Source: Streptococcus parasanguinis ATCC 15912
Lineage (GTDB): Bacteria > Bacillota > Bacilli > Lactobacillales > Streptococcaceae
Assembly (NCBI RefSeq): GCF_000164675.2
Contig: NC_015678.1
Coordinates: forward strand, 434,001 to 498,000
Length of the DNA stretch: 64,000 bases
Reading direction: 5' to 3'
Shown: positions 38,725-47,983 of the stretch, piece after piece
Layout: every line of letters begins with the position of its first letter
Numbering within the stretch: the stretch's first letter is position 1
Made by a program: the position numbers and the translations under genes
Notes under the pieces: generated by a model
What the model saw: the letters and a program-made list of their open reading frames with translations, nothing else
The model's database searches: none
What the model was told of the DNA's origin: nothing

Positions 38725-39279
38725 ATGAGCTTAACCAGCCAATTAATCACGGAAACGTTCCCAGATCTGGACAAGGTCGAGAGGCTGAATATCGAGGCAT
38801 TTCCAGAAGAAGAGCGAGTTCCTTTGTCGGAATACCTGCGTTATACGGACAATGACGATGCTAATTTTTTTGCTTTTTATAACGAAGAAGAATTTGTAGG
38901 ATTTGCTTTTTCTATCTATAATCAGAAAGTTTTTTATGTTAGCTTCTTTGCCATTATGCCCCACCTACGTAGCCACGGTTATGGTCAAGAAATCATTGAA
39001 AAATTGGTAGAATTTTACCAAAGAACCATGATTCTTGAAGTGGAACGTTTAGATGAAGAATGTGACAATCTAGAGCAACGCCAGTCTCGGATGGATTTCT
39101 ATAAGCGAAATGGATTTAAAACTGCCAATGCCTTTTTAGAATACGAAGGACTGAGCTTTGAAATTCTCTATCGGGGTGATCACTTTGATGAAGAGGCTTA
39201 TCGCGATATTTTCCGTAAACTGCAGGAAGAAAATTATTTCGATTTCCGCATTAAATATAGACGCTTTAGTGACCACTAG
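38725..39279 (+). CDS. GNAT family N-acetyltransferase
   Basis: 184 residues from ATG 38725 (MSLTSQLI), with AAGGAGG 6 nt upstream; the longer frame from 38674 runs through the promoter. The acetyl-CoA binding region is visible as MPHLRSHGYGQEIIEKL (about 80-96), followed by the family C-terminal FYKRNGFK. The substrate is unknown. Its own TATAAT lies at about 38697-38702. It ends 8 bp before repeat copy G. Confidence 0.88.
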   Translation: MSLTSQLITETFPDLDKVERLNIEAFPEEERVPLSEYLRYTDNDDANFFAFYNEEEFVGFAFSIYNQKVFYVSFFAIMPHLRSHGYGQEIIEKLVEFYQRTMILEVERLDEECDNLEQRQSRMDFYKRNGFKTANAFLEYEGLSFEILYRGDHFDEEAYRDIFRKLQEENYFDFRIKYRRFSDH

Positions 39280-39286
39280 ACAAGAA

Positions 39287-39464
39287 AGGGAGTGGAAAAG
39301 AACTCTGATTAGTTAAAAAGAGTTCGTCTTCCCACCCCCGCACAGTTGATTAGGTCATCTTTGTAGCTTGAAAAGCGAACAAAGATGCCAATCAACCACT
39401 GCGTCATATAGTTACTTCTATCAAGCATAGAAGGAAGGCTGGACAGTTTTTGCCCAGCCTCTTT
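39287..39464 (+). repeat. Three-hairpin intergenic repeat, diverged copy G
   Basis: The same three-hairpin order with different stems. Hairpin 1 is GTGGAAAAGAACTCT/AAGAGTTC...CCCAC. Hairpin 2 is CGCACAGTTGATT...AATCAACCACTGCG with CATCTTTGT/ACAAAGATG. Hairpin 3 is AGGCTGG/CCAGCCT with a T-run. An extra CTTCTAT/ATAGAAG stem sits between 2 and 3. It lies between two convergent genes. Confidence 0.75.
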
Positions 39465-40492
39465 TAGTTTAGATGTTGAATGAAGAACTCAATCAGTTTC
39501 ATGATTTGTGTAAAGAACCAAGGCAGAAACAGAAGAGCTAGGAAGGTAACATGCCATTTCCAATAGAGTGAAACCAAGCCGACGGTTTCTCGAATCCAAG
39601 CGGATGGGAGGTAGTAAAAGGCTGTTCTCGAACCGATACTTCGACCAGGTATTTTCAATCGTCTCATAAAGACACCTGCACGGAGCGCGTGAAAAGAATT
39701 GGTTACCAAAAGGACTCGCTTGCCAAGCCCCTCTTCTTCAAGGATACGCTTGCTAAAGGTCAGGTTTTCAAAAGTAGTACGAGAGCGATTCTCGATGAGA
39801 ATGGCGTCTTCTGGAACCCCGTGTTCTATCAAGTATCCGGCCATAGCTTCCGCCTCAGCGATGAGCTCATCTGACCCTTGACCACCAGAAACAATCAGCT
39901 TTGGTCGTCTCTCAAACTGCTCATAGATGGCCTTTCCCTTCTCAAGACGCTGGGCCAAGAGTGGGGGAACCTTGTCTCCAATCAAACCTGAGCCAAGGAT
40001 GATGATGGCGTCTGGCTCTTTGCCAACTGGAAAGAGATTGCAAAAAGTCCCATAGGATACATAAGAGAGGTAGAGAAAGGTCATGTAAAACAGGGCGAAG
40101 TCAGTCAGATAAATGAGGATGTCATTCCCTGGGAAATAGGGTAGAAAATGTAGTGCCAAAGCTCCGATAATAAACAGTCCATAAAGCAGAGAGAGGAGGT
40201 TGGCCAGTCTTTTTCCTTCAAAAAGCATCATTTGACGGCCGTTAAAAAGGAGAAAGATAGATGAGAAAATAATGCTGAGAAAAACGAAGATGGAAATCAC
40301 AACAAAGACAATAATTGCAATTTGTTGATTAAACCATAGCTCAGTTCGAACGACTAGTAGAAATGCAGAAATCAGTAGAAGAAGCCCCAGGTTTATCGAA
40401 AAGAGATAAGCATTAAAAATTCTTCTGCGATCACTCATAAAGAACAATAAAAAGATAAGAGCTGGAAATAACCAGAATAGATATAGATACAT
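39464..40492 (-). CDS. YdcF/DUF218 family membrane protein
   Basis: 342 residues. The N-terminal half has about four to five membrane segments; the cytoplasmic or exposed DUF218 domain (about 165-290) has DAIIILGSGL, SGGQGSDE and ENRSRTTFENL, typical of the YdcF/SanA-like family; a last hydrophobic segment follows. Related proteins affect envelope integrity, but no reaction is established. AAGGAG precedes the ATG, with a TACAAT -10 further upstream. Confidence 0.88.
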   Translation of the reverse strand: MYLYLFWLFPALIFLLFFMSDRRRIFNAYLFSINLGLLLLISAFLLVVRTELWFNQQIAIIVFVVISIFVFLSIIFSSIFLLFNGRQMMLFEGKRLANLLSLLYGLFIIGALALHFLPYFPGNDILIYLTDFALFYMTFLYLSYVSYGTFCNLFPVGKEPDAIIILGSGLIGDKVPPLLAQRLEKGKAIYEQFERRPKLIVSGGQGSDELIAEAEAMAGYLIEHGVPEDAILIENRSRTTFENLTFSKRILEEEGLGKRVLLVTNSFHALRAGVFMRRLKIPGRSIGSRTAFYYLPSAWIRETVGLVSLYWKWHVTFLALLFLPWFFTQIMKLIEFFIQHLN

Positions 40493-40628
40493 GCTTTACT
40501 CCTTAAAAATCTTACATCCATTGTACCATAATAAGGGAGATCTATAGCTTATTGTTCATGCAAATTAGTTGCATTCTTCAAATGAATTTGATAAAGTTAA
40601 GATTATCGTTTTTTTTTAAGGAGATAGT

Positions 40629-41945
40629 ATGTTACGAAAAGGTTCCCTGACAGGTTTATTACTGTTTGGTATTTTTTTTGGTGCTGGAAACCTGATTTTC
40701 CCACCGGCTCTTGGTGCTTTATCGGGTAATCAATTTTGGCCAGCTATTGCTGGGTTTGTCCTTTCAGGAGTGGGAATTGCCATTGTGACCTTGATTATCG
40801 GGACACTTAATCCCAAAGGATATATTCATGAGATTTCTCGTAAAGTTTCACCTGTTTTCGCGATTGTATACTTAGTTGCGCTTTATCTTTCGATTGGTCC
40901 TTTCTTTGCCATTCCAAGGACAGCGACGGTATCTTTCGAAGTGGGGATAGCACCTCTATTAGGTGGAATGAATGCTAGTTTAGCACTTTTCGTTTTTACC
41001 CTGGTCTACTTTTTGCTAGCCTTTCTGATTGCCTTGAATCCATCTAAGATTCTAGATCGGATCGGGCGTATTTTGACCCCAATCTTTGCGATTCTCATTT
41101 TGATCTTGGTCATTCTTGCAGCTTTAAAATACAGTGGACACGCTCCAATGGTAGCCACAAAAGCCTATCAGGCTTCTGCCTTTGGGCAAGGATTTTTAGA
41201 GGGGTACAATACCTTGGATGCCTTGGCATCTGTTGCCTTTAGTGTGATCGCAGTGACTACCTTGAATCAACTTGGATTTTCAAGTAAGAAAGAATATATC
41301 AAAACTATTTGGCTGGTTGGAATTGTCGTAGCACTTGGTTTTAGTGTGCTTTATATCGGTTTAGGATATCTGGGGAATCATTTTCCAATTCCGGCTTCTG
41401 TTATGGCATCTGATACCAATAAAGGAGTGTATGTATTATCAGAAGCGACCAAAGCGATCTTTGGTCCAACTGCGCAGATTTTCCTAGCAGGAATGGTGAC
41501 GGTAACTTGCTTTACCACAACTGCTGGTTTAATCGTCTCTACCAGTGAATTCTTCCATAGCACTTTCCCTAAGGTTTCTTATAAGGTCTATGCAAGTGTC
41601 TTCACTCTGATTGGTTTTGCAATTGCAAACCTTGGCTTGAATGCCATTATTGCCTTTTCATTACCAGTCTTGATGATTCTTTACCCAATCACCATTACCA
41701 TTGTATTGATTGTGATAGTGAATAAATTTGTGGCCCTTTCAAAACCAGGGATGCAATTGACTATTTTCTTAGCCAGCTTGGTCTCTGTTGCAAGTGTTCT
41801 AGCAAGTACCTTTAAAATTTCACTAGTAGAAAAGGGGATTGCTTTGCTTCCATTTGCTGCTCAATCTCTTCCATGGTTGGTGCCAGTAGTCATCGGAATT
41901 CTTTTATCGCTCGTATTACCAAATAAACAAACGGCAGAAGAATAA
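40629..41945 (+). CDS. brnQ: Branched-chain amino acid carrier BrnQ
   Basis: Sodium/proton-coupled importer of Leu, Ile and Val (LIVCS family). 438 residues with about 12 hydrophobic segments; GNLIFPPALG near the N-terminus is the family signature. AAGGAG precedes the ATG. No CodY box is evident upstream, unlike ilvE and ilvD. A terminator follows. Confidence 0.95.
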   Translation: MLRKGSLTGLLLFGIFFGAGNLIFPPALGALSGNQFWPAIAGFVLSGVGIAIVTLIIGTLNPKGYIHEISRKVSPVFAIVYLVALYLSIGPFFAIPRTATVSFEVGIAPLLGGMNASLALFVFTLVYFLLAFLIALNPSKILDRIGRILTPIFAILILILVILAALKYSGHAPMVATKAYQASAFGQGFLEGYNTLDALASVAFSVIAVTTLNQLGFSSKKEYIKTIWLVGIVVALGFSVLYIGLGYLGNHFPIPASVMASDTNKGVYVLSEATKAIFGPTAQIFLAGMVTVTCFTTTAGLIVSTSEFFHSTFPKVSYKVYASVFTLIGFAIANLGLNAIIAFSLPVLMILYPITITIVLIVIVNKFVALSKPGMQLTIFLASLVSVASVLASTFKISLVEKGIALLPFAAQSLPWLVPVVIGILLSLVLPNKQTAEE

Positions 41946-41955
41946 GTAATATTAG

Positions 41956-41988
41956 AAACTCTAAAGTTTTGTGCTTTAGAGTTTTTTT
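41956..41988 (+). terminator. Terminator after brnQ
   Basis: AAACTCTAAAG and CTTTAGAGTTTTTTT form an 11-bp hairpin with T-run. Confidence 0.85.
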
Positions 41989-42096
41989 GAAACTAGTATC
42001 CAATTCCAAATTTTAGTAAAAAAACGTAGCGGAAATTTTTATTATAGGTCAATCAATGTTATACTGAATGTAGCATATCAATATACGGAGTGAACT

Positions 42097-42804
42097 ATGA
42101 ATCTAATCGTTTTTTCACTGACAGTTTTTCTTGCAGGTATTCTGTCTTTCTTTTCTCCCTGTGTCTTTCCTTTGCTACCAGTATATATTGGAATCTTGCT
42201 AGGAAGTGATCAGGAAAAGGCTATCCGATTGTTCGGGAAGAAGATTCGCTGGCATGGCTTGCTGAAAACCCTTTGTTTTATTGCCGGTATTTCGGTTATT
42301 TTCCTCCTCATTGGTTTTGGAGCGGGCTTGCTTGGACAAGTCATTTATAGTCCTTGGTTCCGTTATCTGATGGGAGCCCTCATCATTATCCTTGGTCTTC
42401 ATCAGATGGAAGTCTTTCACTTTCATTTCCTTGAGAAGCAAAAAACAATGGATTTTGGAGCCAACAAACAGAAGAATGAATTGTTCTCAGCTTTTCTCCT
42501 TGGTCTTGGCTTTAGTTTTGGTTGGACCCCTTGTATTGGTCCGGTATTGGGATCAGTTCTTGCTTTAGCAGCATCAGATGGGCAGGATGCTCTTATGGGA
42601 GCTGTTTATCTCCTTGTTTATACATTGGGAATGGCCCTTCCGTTTTTACTGTTGGCCTTAGCATCTAGTCTGGTCCTACCTTACTTTAATCGTCTCAAAC
42701 CCCATTTGTTGTTGCTGAAGAAAATCGGCGGAGCCATCATTATTCTGATGGGAATTCTCTTACTTTTGGGACAATTGAACAGTTTGTCATCTATTTTTTC
42801 ATAA
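42097..42804 (+). CDS. ccdA: Thiol-disulfide carrier CcdA
   Basis: A six-helix membrane protein of 235 residues that passes electrons from cytoplasmic thioredoxin to surface thioredoxin-like lipoproteins. The two conserved cysteines are seen in SPCVFPLLPVY and GWTPCIGPVLG. ACGGAGTG precedes the ATG. The lipoprotein partner follows 20 bp later, the same pairing as CcdA-Etrx in Streptococcus pneumoniae. Confidence 0.94.
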   Translation: MNLIVFSLTVFLAGILSFFSPCVFPLLPVYIGILLGSDQEKAIRLFGKKIRWHGLLKTLCFIAGISVIFLLIGFGAGLLGQVIYSPWFRYLMGALIIILGLHQMEVFHFHFLEKQKTMDFGANKQKNELFSAFLLGLGFSFGWTPCIGPVLGSVLALAASDGQDALMGAVYLLVYTLGMALPFLLLALASSLVLPYFNRLKPHLLLLKKIGGAIIILMGILLLLGQLNSLSSIFS

Positions 42805-42824
42805 AAATATCGGAGGTTAAACGC

Positions 42825-43388
42825 ATGATGAAAGGTTTTAAATATGCTTGTTTCTCAGTACTTTCTCTAGCTTTGCTGTCAGCTTGTTCCATGAATCAAT
42901 CCAGTGAGAGTAGTATGGACAATCAGCCAACAATGAATACAACAACGAATAAGAATCCTTTGGTAGGAAAAGACGCTAGTGACTTTGAACTAAAGGATAT
43001 GAAGGGGAATACGGTCAAACTTTCAGACTATAGAGGCAAAAAAGTCTATTTGAAATTTTGGGCAACCTGGTGTGGTCCTTGCCGGCAAAGTATGCCTGAA
43101 TTAGAGAAATTGGTCAAGGATACGGATAGAGACTTTGAAATTCTGACCATTATGGCACCAGGACTCCAAGGTGAAAAAACAGAAGAAGAATTCGTCAAAT
43201 GGTTTGACCAACAAGATTACAAGTCCGTACCGGTCTTGTACAATCCAGACGGTTCTGCATTCGCAGATTATCAGGTTCGCTCTATTCCTACAGAAGTCTT
43301 TATAGACAGTCATGGGAAAATTGGACATGTCCAATTAGGGGCTATTTCAAACGAAGATGCTAAGAAGATTATCAAAGACTTACCATAA
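42825..43388 (+). CDS. TlpA-like thioredoxin lipoprotein (Etrx type)
   Basis: 187 residues. Signal peptide with lipobox LLSAC (Cys about 20), a Ser/Asn/Thr-rich linker, then a TlpA/AhpC-TSA fold with redox motif WCGPCR. It is anchored outside the membrane and reduced by CcdA; in pneumococcus the equivalent feeds methionine sulfoxide reductase MsrAB. No msrAB gene follows here: the next gene is convergent. A terminator follows. Confidence 0.92.
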   Translation: MMKGFKYACFSVLSLALLSACSMNQSSESSMDNQPTMNTTTNKNPLVGKDASDFELKDMKGNTVKLSDYRGKKVYLKFWATWCGPCRQSMPELEKLVKDTDRDFEILTIMAPGLQGEKTEEEFVKWFDQQDYKSVPVLYNPDGSAFADYQVRSIPTEVFIDSHGKIGHVQLGAISNEDAKKIIKDLP

Positions 43389-43420
43389 AAAAATGAAGCA
43401 CGAAGCTTCATTTTTTTTAT
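43387..43420. terminator. Bidirectional terminator between the TlpA-like and FMN reductase genes
   Basis: AAAAAAATGAAGC and GCTTCATTTTTTTT form a hairpin with A- and T-runs between convergent genes. Confidence 0.85.
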
Positions 43421-43426
43421 GGTTTC

Positions 43427-44671
43427 TTAGTTGCTTGCACCAGAAGTGGCATCAGCATCTCCGTGCCCTCCATCACCATGTCCTCCAGCATCAGAAGCAC
43501 CAGAAGTTGCATCTGCACTACCGTGTCCACCAGCAGGAGCAAATGGACCGCTTCCGCCAACTAGACGTTGTCCTGTTGTTTGCAGGTACCAGTCTAACCA
43601 TGGTTTGAAGTTGAAGACAATCTCATTGATACCAGCATAAGAACCATCATCATAGTACATGGCTTGGTAGTTGTGGGTATTGATCACACCTTCAGGTGAT
43701 CCTGGGACAATGGTCCGAACATATTCTTGGTTTCCATTGCGAAGGGTACCAATTACCCATTCTACGTTTTTCATACGTGCCGGTGGAAGGGATCCGTGAA
43801 CTGTTGACATCCGGCTACCAGATTGAGATGGTACACGTTTGGCAAACATGGTATCTGGATCTTGATGGGCATTGTTGTAATAGAGGAATTGGTTGTTATC
43901 ATCGGCATAGGTCAACTCAAATGGCATGGCCTTCAAGAACATATTAATTTGGTCAACGGTTAGGATACCGTGGTCCAGTTTCACATAAGTATCGCCAGAA
44001 ACGGCACCAGTGATTTCAGCTACTTTTTCTACCCAATCTGGATCGTCAGGATCGACTTCAGTAACAGTTGTAGCGATTGGATGATTACAATCCAAGTCTT
44101 CTGGTTCAATTGGTTTTGGTTTTTTCAATTTAGATACAACCTCAACGTATTTCATAAAATTATCCAAGCAGGTTTCAAGGAATTTGACGGTTCCCTCGTT
44201 GATGATATTGCCGTCTTTGTCAAAAGCTTCTTTCGCTTTTCCAAGAAGGAATTCATTTCCTGGAAGAGTATAAGCATTGACACCTGGGGCATCGAGGATC
44301 TTACGGAGGTGAACTTGCGCACGTGAAGTCCCTTGATCGTAGTAAGAAGCACCAACGATCATAACTGGTTTGTTTTCAAATGGATGCACCTCGAAAGAAA
44401 GCCATTCAAGAACAGACTTGAGGGAAGCAGAGATCGTATGGTTGTGCTCTGGAGTAGCAATGATGACACCATCTGCTCGAGTGATTTTGTTATATAAGAG
44501 ACGTAATTGGAAACTTTCGTCCCATTTTTCATCTTGGTTGAACATTGGAACTTCATCGATTTCAAGAACTTCCAATTCAAATTTAATCTTAAATTGGCGG
44601 CGAATGAATTCCAAGAGTTTACGGTTATATGATTGATCGTAGTTTGATCCTACAAGTCCAACAAATTTCAT
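43427..44671 (-). CDS. NAD(P)H-dependent FMN reductase fused to a PAS-like domain and Gly/His-rich tail
   Basis: 414 residues in three parts. Residues 1-185 are a flavodoxin-like NADPH:FMN reductase with VGSNYDQSYNRK and TPEHNHTISASL. Residues 235-370 resemble the PAS-like domain found with DUF438 proteins (HGILTVDQINMFL, then RNGNQEYVRT). Residues 372-414 are a low-complexity tail in which GHG-x-ADATSGAS occurs twice and GGHGD once. The tail is rich in His and Asp and could bind metal; this is inference. A homologous single-domain reductase follows 18 bp downstream. The usual partner is unknown. Confidence 0.85.
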   Translation of the reverse strand: MKFVGLVGSNYDQSYNRKLLEFIRRQFKIKFELEVLEIDEVPMFNQDEKWDESFQLRLLYNKITRADGVIIATPEHNHTISASLKSVLEWLSFEVHPFENKPVMIVGASYYDQGTSRAQVHLRKILDAPGVNAYTLPGNEFLLGKAKEAFDKDGNIINEGTVKFLETCLDNFMKYVEVVSKLKKPKPIEPEDLDCNHPIATTVTEVDPDDPDWVEKVAEITGAVSGDTYVKLDHGILTVDQINMFLKAMPFELTYADDNNQFLYYNNAHQDPDTMFAKRVPSQSGSRMSTVHGSLPPARMKNVEWVIGTLRNGNQEYVRTIVPGSPEGVINTHNYQAMYYDDGSYAGINEIVFNFKPWLDWYLQTTGQRLVGGSGPFAPAGGHGSADATSGASDAGGHGDGGHGDADATSGASN

Positions 44672-44689
44672 TCTTTTCTGTCTCCTATC

Positions 44690-45295
44690 TTACAAGTTTT
44701 CCCAGTCAAATTCTTCAGCATCTTTGCGAAGCAATTCTTGGGCATTGCGCAATTTGTCTGTAATTTTCACAAACACACGGAAATCATTGAAGATGGCATC
44801 TAATTTTTGAATGACATCCAAATCCACCAAGTCTCCATTTTGATCAAAGGCTTGCAATGAATGAGAGAGCAAGAATTCATCTGGCAAGACATTCGCTTTG
44901 ATTTCTGGAGCATTTAAGATTTGGCGAAGTTGGAGTTGGGCGCGTGAAGATCCCAACGTACCGTATGAAGCCCCAGTAATCATGACTGGTTTATTCAACA
45001 ATGGGAAGACTCCGTATGAGAGCCAAGCGAGTGCACTCATCAAGACTGCTGGAATAGAGTGGTCGTATTCTGGAGTTCCAATAATCACCCCATCAGCTTC
45101 CTCGATTTTGGCAACAATCTCTAAGACGGATTCAGGCACTTGTTTGTCGGCTGGTTTGTTAAAGACAGGGATATCTTTAATTTCGACCAATTCGATCTCA
45201 GCCTTGTCAGCAAAATGCTTTTGCATGTATTGAAGTAGTTGACGGTTTGTAGAACGTTTGGAGTTAGTCCCCACAATCGCAATAAGTTTTATCAT
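44690..45295 (-). CDS. NAD(P)H-dependent FMN reductase, single domain
   Basis: 201 residues from ATG 45295 (MIKLIAIVGTNS), with AAAGGAA upstream; the frame continues upstream to 45466 through apbE and is rejected. Flavodoxin-like fold with VGTNSKRSTNRQ and GTPEYDHSIPAVL. It is a clear paralogue of the N-terminal domain of the next gene, probably a tandem duplication. It lies 25 bp after apbE, so apbE and the two reductases look like one operon. Confidence 0.92.
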   Translation of the reverse strand: MIKLIAIVGTNSKRSTNRQLLQYMQKHFADKAEIELVEIKDIPVFNKPADKQVPESVLEIVAKIEEADGVIIGTPEYDHSIPAVLMSALAWLSYGVFPLLNKPVMITGASYGTLGSSRAQLQLRQILNAPEIKANVLPDEFLLSHSLQAFDQNGDLVDLDVIQKLDAIFNDFRVFVKITDKLRNAQELLRKDAEEFDWENL

Positions 45296-45320
45296 GAAAA
45301 ATTCCTTTCTGATAGTAGAA

Positions 45321-46271
45321 TTATAAATAAGATTGAAGCCCACTTGTATAGGCGATCTTGCCTGATTGCGAAACCAATAAGGTATCCATACCAGGAAGTG
45401 ATTCAACAATGTTGAGGATGGAAGCAGGAGATTCTCCAAATAGCCTAGTAGTCCAAATCTCCCCATCTACAGATCGATCTGAAATAATAGTAATGCTGGC
45501 CAAGTCTGTCTCAACGGGATAGCCTGTCGCACTATCAAAGATATGGTGAAACGACTGGCCGTCGACTTCTAAATGACGCTCGTAGATGCCAGAGGTGACA
45601 ATAGACTTATTCTTGACGGAGAGGACTAATAGGTGTTGCCCTCTTTTTTTGACTGGATTTTGAATGCCAATCCGCCAAGGCTGTTGCTTGATGGGATGTT
45701 GACCAATCGTGAGAATATTTCCACCCAGATCAATCAAGGCATCTGTAATTCCTTGATCTTTTAGAAATGCACCAATAAGATCAGCGCTATAACCTTTTGC
45801 CAAAGCCCCAAGATCAATCTTCATCCCGGAACGTTTCAGAAAAACCGTATGGTTTTCAGGGTCAAGTTGGATTTGCTGGGGATCAATCTTAGTCAGCGCT
45901 TGGTCTATTTCCTCTTGCCGAGGGCGTCTAGCATCTGAAAAACCTATCCGCCAAGTCTGAACAAGAGGACCAATGGCGATGTTTAAATGGCTGTTTTGAG
46001 CTTGACTATGCAAGGTACCTAATGCAATCAGTTCAAAAAGATCTGGATGCACCCGAACTGGCGCAATACCGGCTTGACGATTGACCTCCATGAGTTCAGA
46101 ACTTGCATCATTAGCACTAAAGCGATGTTCGTAAGAGCGAAGAATCTCAAAGCATTGAGCTAAGATTTCATCCGCTAGAGTGTGAAAGATCGAAACGGTG
46201 ATGGTGGTCCCCATCAGACGTTCGGATCGACTGCTTAGTTCCACTAAAAATCTATCCTTTCCAATTTTCAC
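45321..46271 (-). CDS. apbE: FAD:protein FMN transferase ApbE
   Basis: Covalently attaches FMN to Thr in target flavoproteins. The core has RLMGTTITVSIF, the DLGALAKGYSADL motif, and GGNIL; residues of the bimetal site lie in the C-terminal ATGYPVETDLAS region. The given start is GTG 46271; a GTG at 46244 with AAAGGA upstream may be the real one. No obvious FMN_bind target (PplA, RnfG/NqrC type) lies in the window. It stands first of an operon with two FMN reductases. Confidence 0.9.
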   Translation of the reverse strand: MKIGKDRFLVELSSRSERLMGTTITVSIFHTLADEILAQCFEILRSYEHRFSANDASSELMEVNRQAGIAPVRVHPDLFELIALGTLHSQAQNSHLNIAIGPLVQTWRIGFSDARRPRQEEIDQALTKIDPQQIQLDPENHTVFLKRSGMKIDLGALAKGYSADLIGAFLKDQGITDALIDLGGNILTIGQHPIKQQPWRIGIQNPVKKRGQHLLVLSVKNKSIVTSGIYERHLEVDGQSFHHIFDSATGYPVETDLASITIISDRSVDGEIWTTRLFGESPASILNIVESLPGMDTLLVSQSGKIAYTSGLQSYL

Positions 46272-46402
46272 TTACTTACAGTATATCAGAAAGAGACCGT
46301 TTTCACAATCCTTTCAAGCAAATTATTTGACAATCCTATATGTATGTGAAATTTTGTTTTCTGTAAATTTGAAAAAAAGTTCACAAAACCTGAGCAAAAT
46401 AA

Positions 46403-46432
46403 TTGTAACCGATATCATTTTTATGATATACT
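46403..46432 (+). promoter_or_regulatory. nox promoter overlapped by a cre-like site
   Basis: TTGTAA (46403-46408) and TATACT (46427-46432) with an 18-bp spacer. TGTAACCGATATCA at 46404-46417 fits TGNAANCGNNNNCA, a catabolite-response element core, and overlaps the -35, so CcpA would repress. Read by eye only. Confidence 0.4.
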
Positions 46433-46468
46433 CATGGGGTAAATTAAATTAAAGGTAGGATTTATTCT

Positions 46469-47845
46469 ATGAGTAAAATCGTTGTTGTAGGGGCTAACCA
46501 TGCCGGAACAGCTTGTATCAACACTATGTTAGATAATTTCGGAAATGAAAATGAAATTGTGGTTTTTGACCAAAATTCAAACATTTCATTCCTTGGATGC
46601 GGGATGGCGCTTTGGATCGGTAAACAAATCGACGGTCCTGAGGGTCTTTTCTACTCTGACAAAGAAAAATTGGAAGCAAAAGGTGCAAAAGTCTACATGA
46701 ACTCTCCTGTTCTTTCAATTGACTATGACAACAAAGTGGTAACGGCGGAAGTTGATGGAAAAGAACACAAAGAATCTTACGAAAAATTAATCTTTGCGAC
46801 TGGATCAACACCAATCATTCCTCCAATTAAAGGAGTTGAAATTGTTCCTGGTAACCGCGAATTCAAAGCAACTCTTGAAAATCTTCAATTCGTTAAATTG
46901 TACCAAAACGCTGAAGAAGTGATCGAAAAATTGAAAGATAACAGCAAACACTTGAACCGTATCGCCGTAGTTGGTGGTGGTTACATTGGTGTTGAACTTG
47001 CGGAAGCTTTCGAACGTCTTGGTAAAGACGTTGTCTTGGTGGATATCGTGGACACTGTCTTGAATGGCTACTATGACAAAGACTTCACAGACATCATGGC
47101 GAAAAACTTGGAAGACCACAACATCCGTTTGGCACTTGGACAAACAGTTCAAGCGGTTGAAGGAGATGGTAAGGTAGAACGCCTTGTAACCGATAAAGAA
47201 ACCTTCGATGTAGATATGGTTATCTTGGCTGTTGGATTCCGTCCAAATACAGCTCTTGCTGATGGGAAGATCGAACTCTTCCGCAACGGCGCCTTCCTTG
47301 TCGATAAGAAACAAGAAACTTCACTTCCAGGTGTATACGCAGTTGGTGACTGTGCGACTATTTTCGATAACGCTCGTAACGAAATGAGCTATATCGCTCT
47401 TGCGTCTAATGCGGTTCGTTCAGGTATTGTTGGTGCCTACAATGCGACTGGTCATGAATTGGAAGGAATCGGTGTTCAAGGTTCTAACGGTATCTCTATC
47501 TATGGCCTTCACATGGTTTCAACTGGTTTGACGCTTGAAAAAGCGAAAGCTGCAGGCTTCAATGCCACTGAAACTGGCTTTAACGACCTTCAAAAACCTG
47601 AATTTATCAAACACGATAATCATGAAGTTGGTATCAAGATCGTCTATGATAAAGACTCTCGTCAAATTCTTGGAGCTCAAATGGTATCACGTGATAACGC
47701 CATCTCAATGGCTATCCACATGTTCTCACTTGCGATTCAAGAACACGTGACGATTGATAAATTGGCTTTGACGGACTTGTTCTTCTTGCCACACTTCAAC
47801 AAACCTTACAACTACATCACAATGGCAGCTATAACTGCTGAATAA
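46469..47845 (+). CDS. nox: NADH oxidase, water-forming
   Basis: Reduces O2 to water with NADH, regenerating NAD+ and lowering oxygen stress. 458 residues. The single redox cysteine lies in FLGCGMALW (about residue 44); FAD and NAD sites are [11 protein letters not shown] and [13 protein letters not shown]. Codon use is of the highly expressed type. AGGT precedes the ATG. A repeat (R2) and two hairpins follow. Confidence 0.96.
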   Translation: MSKIVVVGANHAGTACINTMLDNFGNENEIVVFDQNSNISFLGCGMALWIGKQIDGPEGLFYSDKEKLEAKGAKVYMNSPVLSIDYDNKVVTAEVDGKEHKESYEKLIFATGSTPIIPPIKGVEIVPGNREFKATLENLQFVKLYQNAEEVIEKLKDNSKHLNRIAVVGGGYIGVELAEAFERLGKDVVLVDIVDTVLNGYYDKDFTDIMAKNLEDHNIRLALGQTVQAVEGDGKVERLVTDKETFDVDMVILAVGFRPNTALADGKIELFRNGAFLVDKKQETSLPGVYAVGDCATIFDNARNEMSYIALASNAVRSGIVGAYNATGHELEGIGVQGSNGISIYGLHMVSTGLTLEKAKAAGFNATETGFNDLQKPEFIKHDNHEVGIKIVYDKDSRQILGAQMVSRDNAISMAIHMFSLAIQEHVTIDKLALTDLFFLPHFNKPYNYITMAAITAE

Positions 47846-47861
47846 TAGCTAAAGTTCTATT

Positions 47862-47920
47862 AAAAACTTTCCTTAGGTGAGTACGGACGTCAGCGAACTT
47901 CGTAGAAGTTCCATGACTAA
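47862..47920 (+). repeat. R2 intergenic repeat, copy 1
   Basis: About 59 nt, CTTTCCTTAGGTGAGTACGG... ending CCATGACTAA, with a perfect internal hairpin GAACTTC-GTA-GAAGTTC. A second copy at 54821-54879 differs at only a few bases. It lies just after nox and before its terminator. Confidence 0.75.
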
Positions 47921-47983
47921 TTATTGAGCCTAAGGTCTCAATAATTCCGAGTGCCTGAAACTGTATTGTTTCAGGCACTTTTC
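47921..47983 (+). terminator. Tandem hairpins ending the nox transcript
   Basis: TTATTGAG...CTCAATAA (47921-47944) is followed by GTGCCTGAAAC-TGTATT-GTTTCAGGCAC (47951-47978) and a T-run. The second is a strong intrinsic terminator. The rest of the 361-bp gap to the ClC gene holds one more AAACAAAAC/GTTTTGTTT hairpin with a T-run (48101-48132), and a TATAAT promoter just before the gene. Confidence 0.8.

Noticed and set aside
45296..45466. 57-residue N-terminal extension of the single-domain FMN reductase
   Set aside because: It lies in apbE in another frame; ATG 45295 has a ribosome site and begins the family homology.
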